From Apoda limacodes (taxonomy: Eukaryota > Arthropoda > Insecta > Lepidoptera > Limacodidae), in contig OX291542.1 of NCBI GenBank assembly GCA_946406115.1, positions 22,517,321-22,581,320 on the forward strand: 64,000 nt of DNA. The letters are read 5' to 3'. The position numbers and the translations under genes were made by a program. Below the pieces are notes generated by a model. It was not told the DNA's origin. It did not search any database and saw only the letters and a list, made by a program, of their open reading frames with translations. This document shows positions 21,861 to 34,148 of the stretch, piece by piece (the first letter of the stretch is position 1; every line of letters begins with the position of its first letter).

Positions 21861-22685
21861 AACCTCGCAATGACACTTTAATAGATGGATGAGTATTTAT
21901 TCTTGTGAACGCTTTGTCTTTATTATGATTCACGTCAGACTTTGCCTTTTTGATTATTTTACTGACAAATTGGTTAAGAATTTTCGGTTAATAAGGGTAT
22001 TGTACATTACATTTCTAATTAATATTTTTATAATTCTGCACTAGTTAGACCTTTATAATGATTGTGTTTAAAGTTCTATGACTGTAAACTAAAAAGGCAA
22101 ATTGTTGGTAACTTCATACCTAAGTGTCATCGGCCAGCCATAATGAAATCTAAAATAAATACTTTTGGGCTCTAAATAAAGTAAATAACACAAGTTTCTG
22201 TAATACTCAAAAATTATCAAACACCTTCTTAAAAATTCCCGAAAAGTATCTGTATTTTCTATATTTTTTTTTTATTTTTCTTAATTTCTTAGCATAGTCC
22301 ATGTACCATAAAAATGTAGTAGAGACTTTTTTCTTTACTTTTCACATCCCAACATTATGCAGACAGTAACAGTTTTAATGTGACAACTCATTCTAAGATT
22401 TTTTACACACAACAGTACCTATTCTTTCTGTTCTGTTATTTTTTCTTTAAAGGTTATTTTTTTAAATAAACAGACATATGAAAAAATAGAGTGTAGTTTT
22501 AAATTTATAATATTTTATCGTAACGCAATATTACTATTAAACCCGTTGTGTCCAATCCCTATTTACTTTTTACAGTTTGTCAAGAGTTGGCAAAGGGGGT
22601 TTATTATTCTGACCAACGGTTTTTTTCCGCTTTTTACTATGAAGTATTAACGACCTATGGGACCAACGAGTATTTAACAATTTTC
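21861..22685. other. AT-rich region, nothing recognised
   Basis: No supported feature. Confidence 0.45.
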
Positions 22686-22687
22686 GG

Positions 22688-22732
22688 CAGACAGACAGAG
22701 TAACTCTCAAATTTATAACATTAGTATGGGTA
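22688..22732 (+). repeat. RTE-like retroposon tail
   Basis: 'cagacagacagagtaactct' followed by 'tttataacattagtatgg' is the 3' terminus of the family seen intact at 33640-33695 and 35925-35965. Confidence 0.65.
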
Positions 22733-22979
22733 AATTTGGATTAAATAGTTTTCTATCTTGATGTAAATAATCATACATAGTTTTTCATATAAAGTAATAT
22801 GTTCCTAAAATATAAAGCGTTTAACAATAATTATTTGTCGCCGCTGAATAATAAATCTGTAGTAAAAACGTGCTCAAGCTGGGTCAACTATTATATTATA
22901 TACTTACTTAACAGTTAATTCATATCTTTATCGTATGTTGCGTGTGTTGCGCCTTGCTACAATATATTATATTATAGTA

Positions 22980-23225
22980 CAAACCGATGTCTCGCGATGT
23001 TGTCCAAGTGATTTTACTTTACTTGTCGGAGCAAGTGGAGGAATTCCCATACATACTGTCTTATAAAAAAATATTCCTAGATTTTTGCAATTTTACAATT
23101 CTCCGACCATTTTTTCAAAAAAAACCTTGGTAGGGCTTGCCAAATCGGTTCAGCCGTTATCAAGTGATTCGCTTTTCAACCTATAGTACCTATTTAATTT
23201 TTATTAACTTAGGTATATAGATTAT
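22980..23225 (+). repeat. Decayed LINE/retroposon 3' tail
   Basis: 'aaatcggttcagccgttatc' at 23142 followed by 'aggtatatagatta' at 23211 resembles a LINE 3' end of the '...tatatagatt' type. The upstream part is AT-rich and uncertain. Confidence 0.45.
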
Positions 23226-24295
23226 ATGATGGTGCATTATTCTTTAACATGTTAATATATATTTTGACTAAGTGAGTGACAGTCTTTATTTGTATTTTTG
23301 CCAGGCCTTAACAAACCAAAATCACAGTTTCTGATTACACAAAATGTCGAAAACGGAAAGTCTAAAATCTATTTTTTCTAAAATACATTTACTTACCTAT
23401 TGAATCAATAGGTACGAGCTTCTTAAAAGCTTTGTTTTATTAAATAGATCTAACTGGCAAGTTCACACTCGTATCATATATAACCATAATTTTAACTATC
23501 ACCATATACCTAATTCAAATAAGTTCAAAATGAATATATACGACTAGTCTTTTTATTGTTACTTTGAAGAAGGAGAAAGAGTTAAGACGAAAGTTACGTT
23601 TTGTTATTAGATGTACAATTATTTTTCTATAGGTCCTTTGGACTTGCTCACGAAGTCTGTACTCGATCTCTGTGTGAATGCAATCTTTTTATAGACGTAA
23701 ACGCATTCCTATGGATCAGCTCAGATACACCCACGAACATCAACCGTAACCTAAATACGCGCACTTTATTTAGACATCAACACATTTTATTTAATTGCAT
23801 TAGTTCTATAAATGCCTAGGCAACAATTCACGCCCCTTTTCGTTTAAACCATCAAGCTATGCTGTCATCGCTTCTGTGCCTTGTTAATACTATCTAAACT
23901 GATATTATAAGGAGGTAGAGTTTGTAAGTTTGGATATAGGAGGTAGATAATCTCTGAAAATATTTATCGAATTTCGACCTTCAGCTACATATTAAAAACA
24001 CGGCGCGGAATTAATTTATATATACCTATACCTGATATGGAATTATTTACAGGCACGAATTCAATATTAATTGTTAAAGTAGGCGGGACAGGTGATTTTT
24101 TTTACTTGTCTTCTTCAATCTGTTGTGGAGCAATTTCCACAATTTAAAACAAATAATTAAATTAAGGAAAAATTTAAAACTTAAACGCAAAAGCTGAGAA
24201 GAAGCATAAAAGACTACGCAAAAAAAGCACAAAATGTGAGGAGGTAAGTCAAAACTTTGATTCTGCTACAAAATTCTTATAAAAATAAGTAGGCA
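23226..24295. other. AT-rich region, nothing recognised
   Basis: A 72-codon plus ORF at 23601-23819 has no motif that I recognise. Confidence 0.45.
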
Positions 24296-24299
24296 TTGA

Positions 24300-24547
24300 T
24301 AAGTTAATCTACCTACATATTTTATAAAATTGAATAAGTTAAACTACCTACGTATATTTTAGTAAATTAAAAAGGTAAACTACCTACATATATTTTAGAA
24401 AATCAAATAAGTTAAACTACCTAGATAAATTTTAGTAAATTAATAAGTTAAATTATCTACATATATTATAGTAAATAAACAAGTCAAACTACCCACATAT
24501 ATTTTAGTAAATTAAATAAATTAAACTACCTACATATATTTTAAGAC
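24300..24547 (+). repeat. AT-rich minisatellite, ~36-bp unit x 7
   Basis: Repeats of 'aataagttaaactaccta' followed by 'catatattttagtaaatt'. The conserved CTACC core recurs at about 24309, 24344, 24380, 24417, 24453, 24489 and 24526 (spacing 35-37). Units differ by point changes and 1-2 bp indels, so the array is not very recent. Confidence 0.9.
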
Positions 24548-24754
24548 AAGTTACAAAAGAGTTTTTGATTTTGTAAATATTGGGTTATCTGAAATTTTAA
24601 CGAATATTTAGCATATATTTATGATTCCAATAAATATGATTCTGTAACGAATAAATTTAAAAATTTACTAGTAGTCTCACGCGAGTTAATATACGTAAAC
24701 TTTTGCAAAAAAAAGGTTTTACTGTTCATAAACCTAAAAAAATATCGGAATTTT

Positions 24755-25045
24755 CATCCCCTGCTTTGCTTCCTAGGGGATGATTTTTCAAAAATGGTGT
24801 AACACGTCAATCTTACTTTTTAATCTAAACGCCAATATCAATACCAAACAAATTGTATAATCATGATCATACAAATTTCCAACTCCATTTTACCCCTTTA
24901 TATGGAATGAATTTTGCAAAATTTTTAGCGGAACTTGGCCCCAAGTCCATTTAGGACCCCACGAGCCAAATTCTAAGTTTTTAAACTCAACGATTTGGGA
25001 TGTGCGTCATATGTCATTAAATCAGTCAATCAGTCAGTTTCTTTT
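24755..25045 (+). repeat. Retroposon tail-like block ('aggggatga' type)
   Basis: 'ttcatcccctgctttgcttc' followed by 'ctaggggatgatttttcaaa' and, further on, 'aatcagtcaatcagtcagtt' resembles a lepidopteran LINE/SINE tail. A similar 'aggggatggaagtttgtat' block lies at 49200-49340. Confidence 0.45.
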
Positions 25046-25052
25046 TTACGGT

Positions 25053-25345
25053 TCCGTACCTGAAAGGTAATTACGAACCCTATTACTAAGGCTTCACTGT
25101 CCGTCCGTCCGTCCGTCCGTCTGTCACTAGGCTGTAGCTCATGAACCTTTATAGTTAAACAGTTGAAATTTTCACAGTACATGTATTTCTGTTGCCGCTT
25201 TAACAACAAATACTAAAAAACAGAAAAAAAAATATTTAAGGGGGCTCCCATACAACATACGTGATTTTTTTTGCTCGTTTTTGTAGATAATGGTACGGAA
25301 CCCTTCGTGCGCTAATCCTACTCGCACTTGGCCATTTTTTATATA
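25053..25345 (+). repeat. Retroposon R7, copy 1
   Basis: Colinear with 59728-60155: 'acggttccgtacc', 'ctgtccgtccgtccgtccgt', 'acagttgaaattttcacag', 'gatgtatttct' ('catgtatttct' here), 'aaaaaacagaa', 'ggctcccatacaaca', 'cgtgatttttt', 'aatggtacggaacccttcg' and 'actcgcacttggcc'. No ORF. The tail is shared with the 5S-headed SINE at 13769. Confidence 0.85.
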
Positions 25346-25350
25346 TAATA

Positions 25351-27500
25351 AGAAGCTCATTGTATACACAAGATAACAAAAAAAAAATCATCGATATTAT
25401 TCTAAAGAAGCTAACTCATTGGAGACAGATACTCGACGATATGTTTGGAATAATTTACCACTCAGAGCTAAACGGAGAAAAAGGCAACCTCTTGAAAATA
25501 ATATATTCCGTTCGAGCCGCCACATTGATTAGGCTTCGATAACAAACACAGAGTACACAAACTCTTGTCTAAGACGTGAGAAGATTCGTTCACGTCAATA
25601 ATTAGTTATACAATATTGGGAAAGTTACTTATATAAGTAGATATATGTAGTAATGTTTGTGTATATTTCCCGTAGCATGCTCCTCTTTATTCGTACCTTT
25701 TCACCGATTGTAATGAAATTTTATAGACGTGTTGGATTTAGTATCAAATAAATCACCTATAACATATATTTAATTTTTTTAGGGTGAGAACAAAAGAGAT
25801 TCTAAGGAGATAATGAAAGCTAAAAACTTGGATGTCTGTCTGGGTACTTACCCTAATATGTTACTATCGCAACGTATCTTAAAAATATATATTAATATAC
25901 GATTTAGATTTATCCATACAAATTTCTTTACCTTAAATATCTTTAATTATAAACATTTTGCTACTCAAAAAATTTATATTATATTATATATTTTTGATAG
26001 AAATTAACATTGTGAAATAAATAATATTATACCTACTTATATGAAATCTGTTTGAATACAAAGACTTTGAATTTAAATATCCACTTAGGTACTCATGCCA
26101 CTTAAATTCACTTATAACAATAACATTAGGAACCCTTCAATTTTCTTTTGGCAACACTTTTTTTATATTTTTATCACTAAATTCATCGTGAGATAAAAAA
26201 TAAGTACGTAGATACTCAGAAATCCTGGATTACCAAAACACTAGTTCCAAATGCCTCAGAGGAACATTAAATACGAGACTACGAGGGTCGATAGAGACCC
26301 TCGAGCCCCCGATAAAGTTGAAATACGGTTTATTCAAATTCTTCTAATAAATATTACTGCAAAGTGAGCCATGTGCTATGAAGGCGACTTTACTGGTATA
26401 CCTGGAGGTTACATATTTGCATACACTTACCTATATTGCTATATCTTTCTCTATGTATGTAAATAAAAAGCCAATAAGTAAGTTTATCACTTAACTGTTA
26501 AGCTAATGATTCAACAACTAATCTAAAGCTGATATAGATTGATATACAACATTGTGAGTACAACATTTGAAAACAATTTAATTTCTCTAACATAAAGGTG
26601 AAGTTTTCGTGAGATATTTTTTGACAACAAAATGAATGCGTCATTAAATTTATTTAAAATAAGTAAAACCAGAAATCGACATTTGAACGCGGAAAAATCG
26701 ATCAATCTGAGTAGATCCATTGTCTAGATCTAATGAGATATTTTTTCTGAGTAGATCTGTTTTCTAATAAACTGGATCTGATGAGAATTTTTATTGCCAA
26801 TAGATCTATTTTAAAAATAATGTTAAAATAAATAAGTTTTAATGACAAATGAATTGTCTTACTAGATAGAATGTTATTACAATTAATTACCTAAACTATT
26901 TTTATTATTGTCAATAAAGTTGTCAATATAATTAGTGTACCTATTAAATACACACATATGTTATTGTTTTAATTTACACGCATATTTGAAAAAAGTACTA
27001 TACAAGCCTTGGTCACAACTGAGCATAACCGGACTTTGTGATATCGCTGTATGTTTTCTCACGATGGCCCAGTTATGCTGCATTTGCGGGCCGCGGCAGT
27101 AACGTACTATTACTAGCTGCATTACAAATAATTCTTTCTTTCTTCTTCTTCTTCGAAATTGCTATTTGAAACTTAGGCAAGCGAATCCGTAACAATCAGT
27201 CGATTTATTTATACAAAGGAAATATATGCTTATAGTGTTGGAGAATAGTTATATATTGACGCAACTATATTTGTCGCTCAAAGTTTTGGCATGAATTTTT
27301 CATGATCTCTCTTTAAGCAAGCCTAAGGCGTCTTATAACTTGGCAAGCTCAACCCAACTTTAATGTGACATTGTCGAATAATATAGAATATTAAACGCAT
27401 ACTGTACCAACTTATTCCAAAATGCTGCTACGCACAACCTGGGCTGGTACTTTTGTCCTTTACCTATTTTTCTTAACATATATTTCACATACGTAACATA
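25351..27500. other. AT-rich region with one hairpin
   Basis: ORFs of 60-65 codons occur (25360-25542, 25813-26007, 26523-26720) without recognisable motifs. A perfect 8-bp stem is at 26282-26303. A GC-richer patch lies at 27050-27110. Confidence 0.45.
26282..26303. repeat. Hairpin, 8-bp GC-rich stem
   Basis: CGAGGGTC (26282-26289) pairs perfectly with GACCCTCG (26296-26303) around GATAGA. It is GC-rich in an AT-rich setting. Function unknown. Confidence 0.75.
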
Positions 27501-27506
27501 TTTATA

Positions 27507-27975
27507 CTAGCTGGACCCGCGACTTGACTTATCCATCAGTGTCTATGGTGTATTTCCTTGTTAACCTTGTTCCTTGAAAAATTGCAGTTGGAGTAAAAAT
27601 TATTCTATGTATTAATTAAGAACAATGGTCTATTTTTGTGCCAAATTTAATTTTTCATCATAATTCATTTCTAAAAATCTTCACGAGCTCACATTAACAA
27701 CATTATTGTAATCAAAAAGATTATCTTTTATTCCAAGTAGGTACATAATCTATACCTACATATTATAAAACTCAACCGATCTCGAAATTCGACATTTCGA
27801 TACCTTGTACCTTAGATAAGGACAGAGCTACTGAGCAAAATGTCAAGCATGAGTCGACTTAGCGCAAGAGAGTAAAACCGAAACTACAGCAAAATTCAAT
27901 AGAATAATCAAGGAGTTTCCATAGGAATCCCACGCCGATAACTGAATTTAGCGCAGGTGGAGCCGCGGGCTATAT
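27507..27975. repeat. Two RTE-like retroposon heads facing each other
   Basis: 'tactagctggacccgcgact' at 27507 is a plus-strand head. At 27915-27975 the minus strand reads 'gcccgcggctccacctgcgc' then 'ttatcggcgtgggattcc', a second head in the opposite direction. The middle is AT-rich and hard to assign to either. Confidence 0.55.
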
Positions 27976-28344
27976 TGTAAATATAATGAAAATGAAATAA
28001 GCAAATCATAAAGAAAGTTAAAATGGGTACTACAATAACATAATGCTGACAACATTACTGTCTTCTTTATATCGTCGTTTTGGCGTGAAAATAAGGTAAC
28101 CCACGTTTTTAAAATACAATATTTCAAAAAAGATCATTTGTGTAAACCTTACTCTACTAGCTACCACTAAAGCTAAAACAACGATAAGGAAACGTAAAAT
28201 CTGATTAATGTATAGTTGAGTTTTATTGAATTGAGGAGTTGTTAATATTAGAGCTTTTCATACCCTATCAGCAACATATGAATAAATGGACATGTACGTA
28301 AAAGTTCGACTACTAATAAAAGCCCAGTTCATTATTTGGCTTTA

Positions 28345-28425
28345 CGCTGGGACTATCGAAACGCCTCGGGTGTTTTGCTCGGCTCGGCCTTTGCTTGATT
28401 AGGTCCATTCATTGTACAAAGCGAA
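28345..28425 (+). repeat. Dispersed repeat R5, copy 1
   Basis: Shares 'aaacgcctcggg', 'cggcctttgcttgatta' ('cggccctcgcttgattaag' in the other copy) and 'cccattca' with 46700-46775, in the same orientation. Unclassified. Confidence 0.65.
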
Positions 28426-30845
28426 CCTGGTTCTTATTTACTCATCTGTATCGATACATTATTTATTCACGTGGAGTAAAGCCTTAGATTTGATGTCTTT
28501 AGTATAGACGCTTGGATTAATAATATCAAGTTAAATCAAATTAAAGAAAAAAAAAAGATTGCTCACAATAGATTCAAAAGTTTTGTAAACCTTAACTAGT
28601 CACGTAGGGCCACAGAGACCCCAAGTTTGATAGGCAAAAATTAAACAAATATTATAATCAAGACAAATGCTTATATCTGTTATAAAATTAAAATATATAG
28701 CATCTCAACTTAACAAAAACTAAATAAATTTAGGAAATAACTAAACATAAACTTCTTCTGTCTCTTAAATTTCATGTAACTTAGGTGTGGTGCTCATTGC
28801 ACATAAATTGAATGCATTTACTGCATATAGATTTGGTATTACCGGTGTCCCATTGTCCTTAGATCTCGGACAAGACGACATCGGCCTTTGGAAGAACTTG
28901 GTCCAGTTTCAGCAGTCAAACTATGTGACCAGTTGTGATAGGAGGATTAGACGGCACACTTGCTTATGCCAAGTTTTTGACGAATTATTAAAAAAGTGTT
29001 TTGGGGTCCATAGTACCCCACTCAAATAGGTTAAGAAGTCTTATTTCAACGTGTTTTTACTTTGACATTGAAAAGTTGTTTATTTGGAAAACAGCCTTGA
29101 GTTCAATATTTCAAATGAAATGGCAAAAATATCCCAACAAGGTATTCTGGTGTTTCTGATCAAACCCTTATTGATCGGATCACGCATCGCCGGCCATCTC
29201 GGCCTTGCGTGACGAACGTCCTATTGTCCAATAGACAACTAAGTGAACACCATTACAGTACACCAAACTTATATTTTCGTGTGTACAAGGAGCCGTTATC
29301 TTCCTACAACAGTATTTTTCCAAAGGAAGAAGCAGTGTTGTTTCTATTCTGTGTGAAGGAATATGTTTGTAGGATTATTGTTTGTGAAAACCGTACATTT
29401 GTCTTAACTCAATGTGATACTCTGGGGTAGATGAAAGAGTAGAAAAATGATGTTGGTAGATGATAATGGCGAGGGAACATAAATAGAACTGTAGATATGT
29501 GATGTTCAGGGTGCGTGATGAATTTAGTGATTTCCGTGAAAAAGTAGAACGTTGTGTAGAGGAATAACTTAGCTATATTTGAATACATACTTTATATGTA
29601 TTCAGATAACTCTTTGCGGCATTTTAATAGTTTGGGAAAAACAACAAATAGGTATTACTTGCTACTAAATATTAAAAGCAATCATAATATATTGAAGTGA
29701 AAGATTGTTTTATTTGTAGATGATACGTCATGTCCGTCCAAATAGTTCCCCGGTCTTTGGATAGAATCTAATGAAATTTAAAGAGTTGTGTCTTTCTTTT
29801 GTGATCCGTCATACATATATGTTATGGAAATTGAGAAAAAAATATTTTTAGGGTCAGCCTTATATACATTGAAACGAGGTGTTAAAAAAAATTGGTTTAC
29901 ACGTTTTTTAGGTATCCGCATTAATTCTTCTTCTCCGAAACCCTAATTTATGCGTGTACAACACGTACATGATCGGTTTTTCTATAGCGCACTTTCTCAG
30001 TACCAAGTAATTGAATAAAAAGTGTTAAAAATCGTAAGTATATACAATTATCTCTAAATGGCGAATATATTAAACTACGACTTACACTTAGCTGCATTAA
30101 GGAAATACGACAATACGCTGCAGTGAAACTTTACAAGGGGAACTTAGCTTAGGTACTTCAGTCAGTTAAAAAAAAAAGTCCGCTACTCACGTTTGGCCTA
30201 TTTTAGCAATTTTTATATGTAATAGAGGTTTTGGAAGTTAGTGTATTAATAAAAGATTGAGGTAATGATTAGTATATAATCAAATTATCCCCTTTCACCA
30301 AAAACCAAACTTTTTCAACTAATGAGATTAAGCCAATGACAAATAAAAGATATGGTGTTACGAAAATAAACCTAAATTAATCAATTAAATCTTACATAAA
30401 TTAATGCCTGAATAGAATTAATTTAAAAGATTTTTTAAATGCGATCGTTGCTATGTTACTTTTCCATACCTCGAAATATTATTGAACATTAATTTACCAT
30501 TCAAAGTCCAAACAAGTGTCCCTTTTGTTATTTCATAGACGCAGCGTTCCCTCCCTCTTAAAATATGCGCCAAGTAAAACTTCTCTGAAAAGCCATAAAT
30601 CAATTAGCGTTAGCGGGGTCGCAAAAGAATCGGAAAGCATTCACGTGGCACCTGCATATGGTGACTGGTGGATACCGCTGGGTTTTAGTCGTAACTATAT
30701 GTGGATTTCCCAGCAACAAAAAAAGCCTGTTCAGTGTCTCAGTAATACTTGTTCAAGGATATCTTTCGAACAATCGTTTTATAAATATTTATATTCTGCC
30801 GCCGGTAAAATGGGCTGTTTCATTGAACCTTGAGCCGTAGGGCGC
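28426..30845. other. Unrecognised region with weak ORFs
   Basis: Three ORFs are longer than average: 28787-29029 (80 codons), 29209-29430 (73) and 30516-30833 (105). None carries a motif or family signature that I recognise, and start contexts and splice signals are undecidable. 29173-29205 forms a GC-rich imperfect hairpin (TCACGC...GCGTGA with inner GCCG/CGGC). These could be exons or relics of unknown elements. Confidence 0.3.
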
Positions 30846-30849
30846 CTAA

Positions 30850-31108
30850 GTTTTAACGTACAGCGCCGATTCAGTGGAACTTCCTCCTGCGAAGACTTAG
30901 ATTGTGGAATGAGCTCCCTTACAAGGTTTTCTCTAAGGACTACAGTATGGACTTCTTCAACAAATAAGCTATTTATTTAAAAATTATTATTTAAAAATTT
31001 GAAGGGTTGGCAATGCGAGAGTAATGCCCTAAGTATTGCAAGCGTCCAAAGACGGTAACCGTTTAATATCAGGCGAACCGTAAGCTTGTTTGCCACCTTT
31101 GTGGGCCC
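30850..31108 (+). mobile_element. LINE family 1, 3' end (broken)
   Basis: Plus-strand copy: 'aacttcctcctgcgaagac', 'gaatgagctcccttacaagg', 'ttcttcaacaaataagct', 'gcaagcgtcc' and 'aagcttgtttgccacctt'. An AT-rich duplication near 30970-31000 ('tatttaaaaattattattta') interrupts it. No poly(A) run. Confidence 0.75.
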
Positions 31109-31530
31109 GATTTAATACGATACGTGATTTTTACTTTACGTCCTTTGACCTTAAAATTTTACTTCCAACGCACCTTAACAAGTTTTGTGTCATGCTTTTC
31201 ATAATTTATATCAAATACCTTTTTACTTACTCATATGTTGTAAAAAAGCCTGAAATAGACGCTTACCAAAGGTTCACACAGACCCACTCCACATAAATTA
31301 AATGGCTACCCTAATTGCGATCGTTAGGGTTATCGTTAGCTGTAAAAACGTACATGAAACAAATTATTACTGCGCACATATGCTTTGGGAAATTTATTAC
31401 TCATCTTGAAAAAGGTAGGCTCAGATGTTCATAGCACAATGTTAACGGTTAGTAGTTCTTTTAGATATGTTTTAAAAAGTGTACCTAACTTATAACTTTA
31501 AAAGAATGCGCACCATATATTTTGGTTTCT
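31109..31530. other. AT-rich stretch, nothing recognised
   Basis: A 68-codon plus ORF at 31090-31296 overlaps the LINE end and has no motif. Confidence 0.45.
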
Positions 31531-31535
31531 AAACC

Positions 31536-31612
31536 ATCAAGCCAGGAGTTGAACCTGATACCCTAAGATGTCGTCTTAGTGCTTTGCTAATTAAGCTATC
31601 GAGGTACAATTT
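31536..31612 (-). mobile_element. tRNA-derived SINE head
   Basis: Minus strand: A-box-like 'tagcttaattagcaaagc' and B-box-like 'ggttcaactcc', spaced as in a tRNA. No intact acceptor stem is present, so it is a SINE promoter region rather than a tRNA gene. Confidence 0.6.
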
Positions 31613-32330
31613 TAATCTGGCTGGAGAAAATCCCTTAGTTAAAAATTGTGCACTGTGATGATACTATAGTTAATTTTAGAGGTATAACGTGAGTTATTTA
31701 TAGATTTTTCAAACGTGTAATTTTTTAACTAAATTTTAATTGATGTAATTGCCTACCAAGACTTAGTAAATGTGTTAATGCTAAAATTAGTCATTGAACC
31801 ACAAAAATATAACTGTAGAATTAACTTTTGCAAAGAACTAAATCATTTTAGTTGAAACGAATTTGGGGTAAAACTAGTCAGAGGTGATTTGTAGTTTCGT
31901 AAAGTGAACGTACGAAGGCACCATATCTGGCAGTAGTCAAGTCAAGTGACATGACAAATTACACGTCGCGTCGGTTTGTGACTCATTGTACGTTGTATCT
32001 TTGCTATATCTGTTTCCCCGCGTAATTGTCTTGCTAAATATATCTTCATTTCTTGTTTCGTACAGAAGTAAATATTTGTCGTCCGATTTTCCTTTATGTA
32101 TAATTATGATTGATGATAATGAAAAAAATTAAAAAAAAATTTAAGAGTAAAGTTTCCAAAAAAGGATTTTTATGATAAATAAAAAATTGTTATTTAATTG
32201 TTTTTCAACACTCATTTGTTTTTGTTATATAACGTTAATTTTGCTAAAAAATGTTATATTATCACTGGATCTTTTTTTTAATATAAAATAGTTTGTTAAT
32301 ATATTTTGTTTAAATTATTTTCTAACCGGA
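31613..32330. other. AT-rich stretch, nothing recognised
   Basis: No supported feature. Confidence 0.45.
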
Positions 32331-32425
32331 CTGTTGCTACTAAAAAGGTATCAATAGTTCGGTTCTTTGTCACAACCGAACAATTGCAACTTAAAAATTT
32401 CAGTAGTTCGGACAACCGCACTACT
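32331..32425. repeat. Cluster of inverted CGGTT/AACCG motifs
   Basis: GTTCGGTT (32357-32364) pairs perfectly with AACCGAAC (32374-32381). Related words flank it: 'accggactgttgctac' before and 'agttcggacaaccgc', 'actactgctac' after. This gives a small symmetric arrangement. Confidence 0.6.
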
Positions 32426-32432
32426 GCTACAA

Positions 32433-32835
32433 GAGGTTGCCAGCGGCTCCACCCGCCCTAAATTTGATTATTGGCGTAGAGTTCTTACGGCTACTTTTTG
32501 ATTTTACTAAAGAAGTATGTTATAGCAAGCTTTAGCTGCAGCTACGGTCCGTTCGCGGAATACAGTTATAGTTACTCCCGCAGGAAATTTTGCATTTTCT
32601 AGGATTTTGTCCGCCGTATCTTTAACTATCTCAGTGCAAAACTTCAGCATAATTGGATGTTCCGTTGAGGCTTGATTGAGTAACAAACGTTCAAGTTATT
32701 CCTGCAGTAACTTTTGAATTTTCCGGGATGAAAAATAGCTTATGTCCTTAACTCCCCGGGACTCAAACTATCTCTATACCAAATTTCATTCAAATTGGTT
32801 CAGCGGTTTTCAGTTAAGGTCCTCATTGAGTTCTG
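32433..32835 (+). mobile_element. RTE-like retroposon tail, full-length-looking copy
   Basis: Opens 'gcggctccacccgccctaaa', continues 'attggcgtagagttcttacg', 'tatagcaagctttagctgca', 'actcccgcagg', 'cccgggactcaaactatct' and 'aaattggttcagcggttttc'. It lacks the terminal (CAGA)n of other copies. No ORF. Confidence 0.7.
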
Positions 32836-33099
32836 AATTGGCCTAGGTGATTTTCAGCTGTTATGGAGAACAATCTATAGTAGTTATCGTTTTCTATTAG
32901 ATTTATCTGAACCTTTATTGAAAACGAGTTATTGTTTACACGCTACGCGCTGAAGAAATAAATTAATAATTTACTAAGGAATAGATATTTACCTACTACA
33001 CATTACTTTAGAGATAGTTGTTATAAGCTGCTACAAAATACGAGGCGTATTCACAAAACTTATTTGAAAAAAATTACTTAATAAAGAAAGGTTTTTCTA

Positions 33100-33135
33100 C
33101 AGTTTGTGTCGTACAATCAGTTTGTGTCGTACAAT
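33100..33135 (+). repeat. 18-bp direct duplication
   Basis: 'cagtttgtgtcgtacaat' occurs twice head-to-tail (33100-33117 and 33118-33135), followed by 'cag'. Confidence 0.9.
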
Positions 33136-33361
33136 CAGACACTCTCTTTTAAAAGTTACAGTACGAGCGTTTCAACTTGGCATGTTTTCAGTGGAAGCTG
33201 AATTTAAGTATCTACCAACGAATTCCTTAAGTGAAAACTGCAGTACAAAATATAAGATTGGTGTAGAAATATTTATATATATGGTGTGTATTTTTGTATG
33301 TTACGCTATATAATATTAATTATATAATGTGCTCGCGATATCATTCTTGTGAACTTTATAC

Positions 33362-33440
33362 GGTATTCATGGCTTAGCGGCTAATGACCTAATGATCTGG
33401 CTGCTGAACCGAGGGTCGTGGGTTCAATTCTTGCACAGAG
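33362..33440 (+). mobile_element. tRNA-derived SINE head
   Basis: A-box-like 'tggcttagcggctaatgac' and B-box-like 'gggttcaattc' about 50 bp apart. It is degenerate and not an intact tRNA. Confidence 0.6.
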
Positions 33441-33473
33441 TGAACATTTGTGAGATAAAAGTTTGTACGTACT

Positions 33474-33698
33474 AGCTTTAAATTTGGTTATCAGTGTAGA
33501 ATTTCAGCGTCAACTTCTCAATTATAGAAAAAAACCGACTCATACTTGAGATTTTCAAGTAGCCTATGTACTTTTGCGGGACTTAAACTACCTCCATGCC
33601 AAATTTCATCCTAATCAGTGCAGCGGTTTTAACCGTGAAGAGGTAACAGACAGACAGACAGACTTTATTACTTTCGCATTTATAATATTAGTAGAGAC
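33474..33698 (+). mobile_element. RTE-like retroposon tail with intact 3' end
   Basis: 'aaatttggttatcagtgtag', 'cctatgtacttttgcgggac', 'ccaaatttcatcctaatcag', 'gcagcggttttaaccgtgaa', (CAGA)n at 33651-33662, and the terminal 'tttataatattagtag'. A tRNA-like head precedes it by ~35 bp; whether they form one SINE is open. Confidence 0.75.
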
Positions 33699-34148
33699 TA
33701 GTATGAATTTGTATCCGTTATCTGTCATCAATAGTACAAGCTTTGCGAAGTGTGGGAACAGATGACGTTATGTATAACGTCCAGGTACATTATTTATTAT
33801 ATTAACATTGTATATTTATTCAGAAATAGTTCGCTTATTTAACACAAGCTACTTAAATATTATACCTACAACGGTTACCTACCTATAACGATGTTAACAT
33901 GTTCCAATACAACCTTCTTAAATACAAAATCAATACGGTAAGCTCCAATTACTACTATTGGCTTAAAGTTTAACCTGTAGACAGTAAATTGGAGAGGGCT
34001 CACATTTATATAATTGAAACTAAATCACAAAAACTGATCCCTTGTGTTTCATAATGTCTTTTATCTACTGTCGTAAATCCTCTGTAATGGGTTGAGAAAC
34101 CTTAGTGATATAGCCTAAATTAGGCAACCCTAAAATCATACTGTCTAC
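33699..34148. other. AT-rich stretch, nothing recognised
   Basis: No supported feature. Confidence 0.45.

Noticed and set aside
24300..24547. CRISPR-like array
   Set aside because: Units are contiguous imperfect tandem repeats without unique spacers, in a eukaryotic context.
31536..31612. tRNA gene
   Set aside because: A and B boxes are recognisable but there is no paired acceptor stem or clean anticodon arm; better explained as a SINE.
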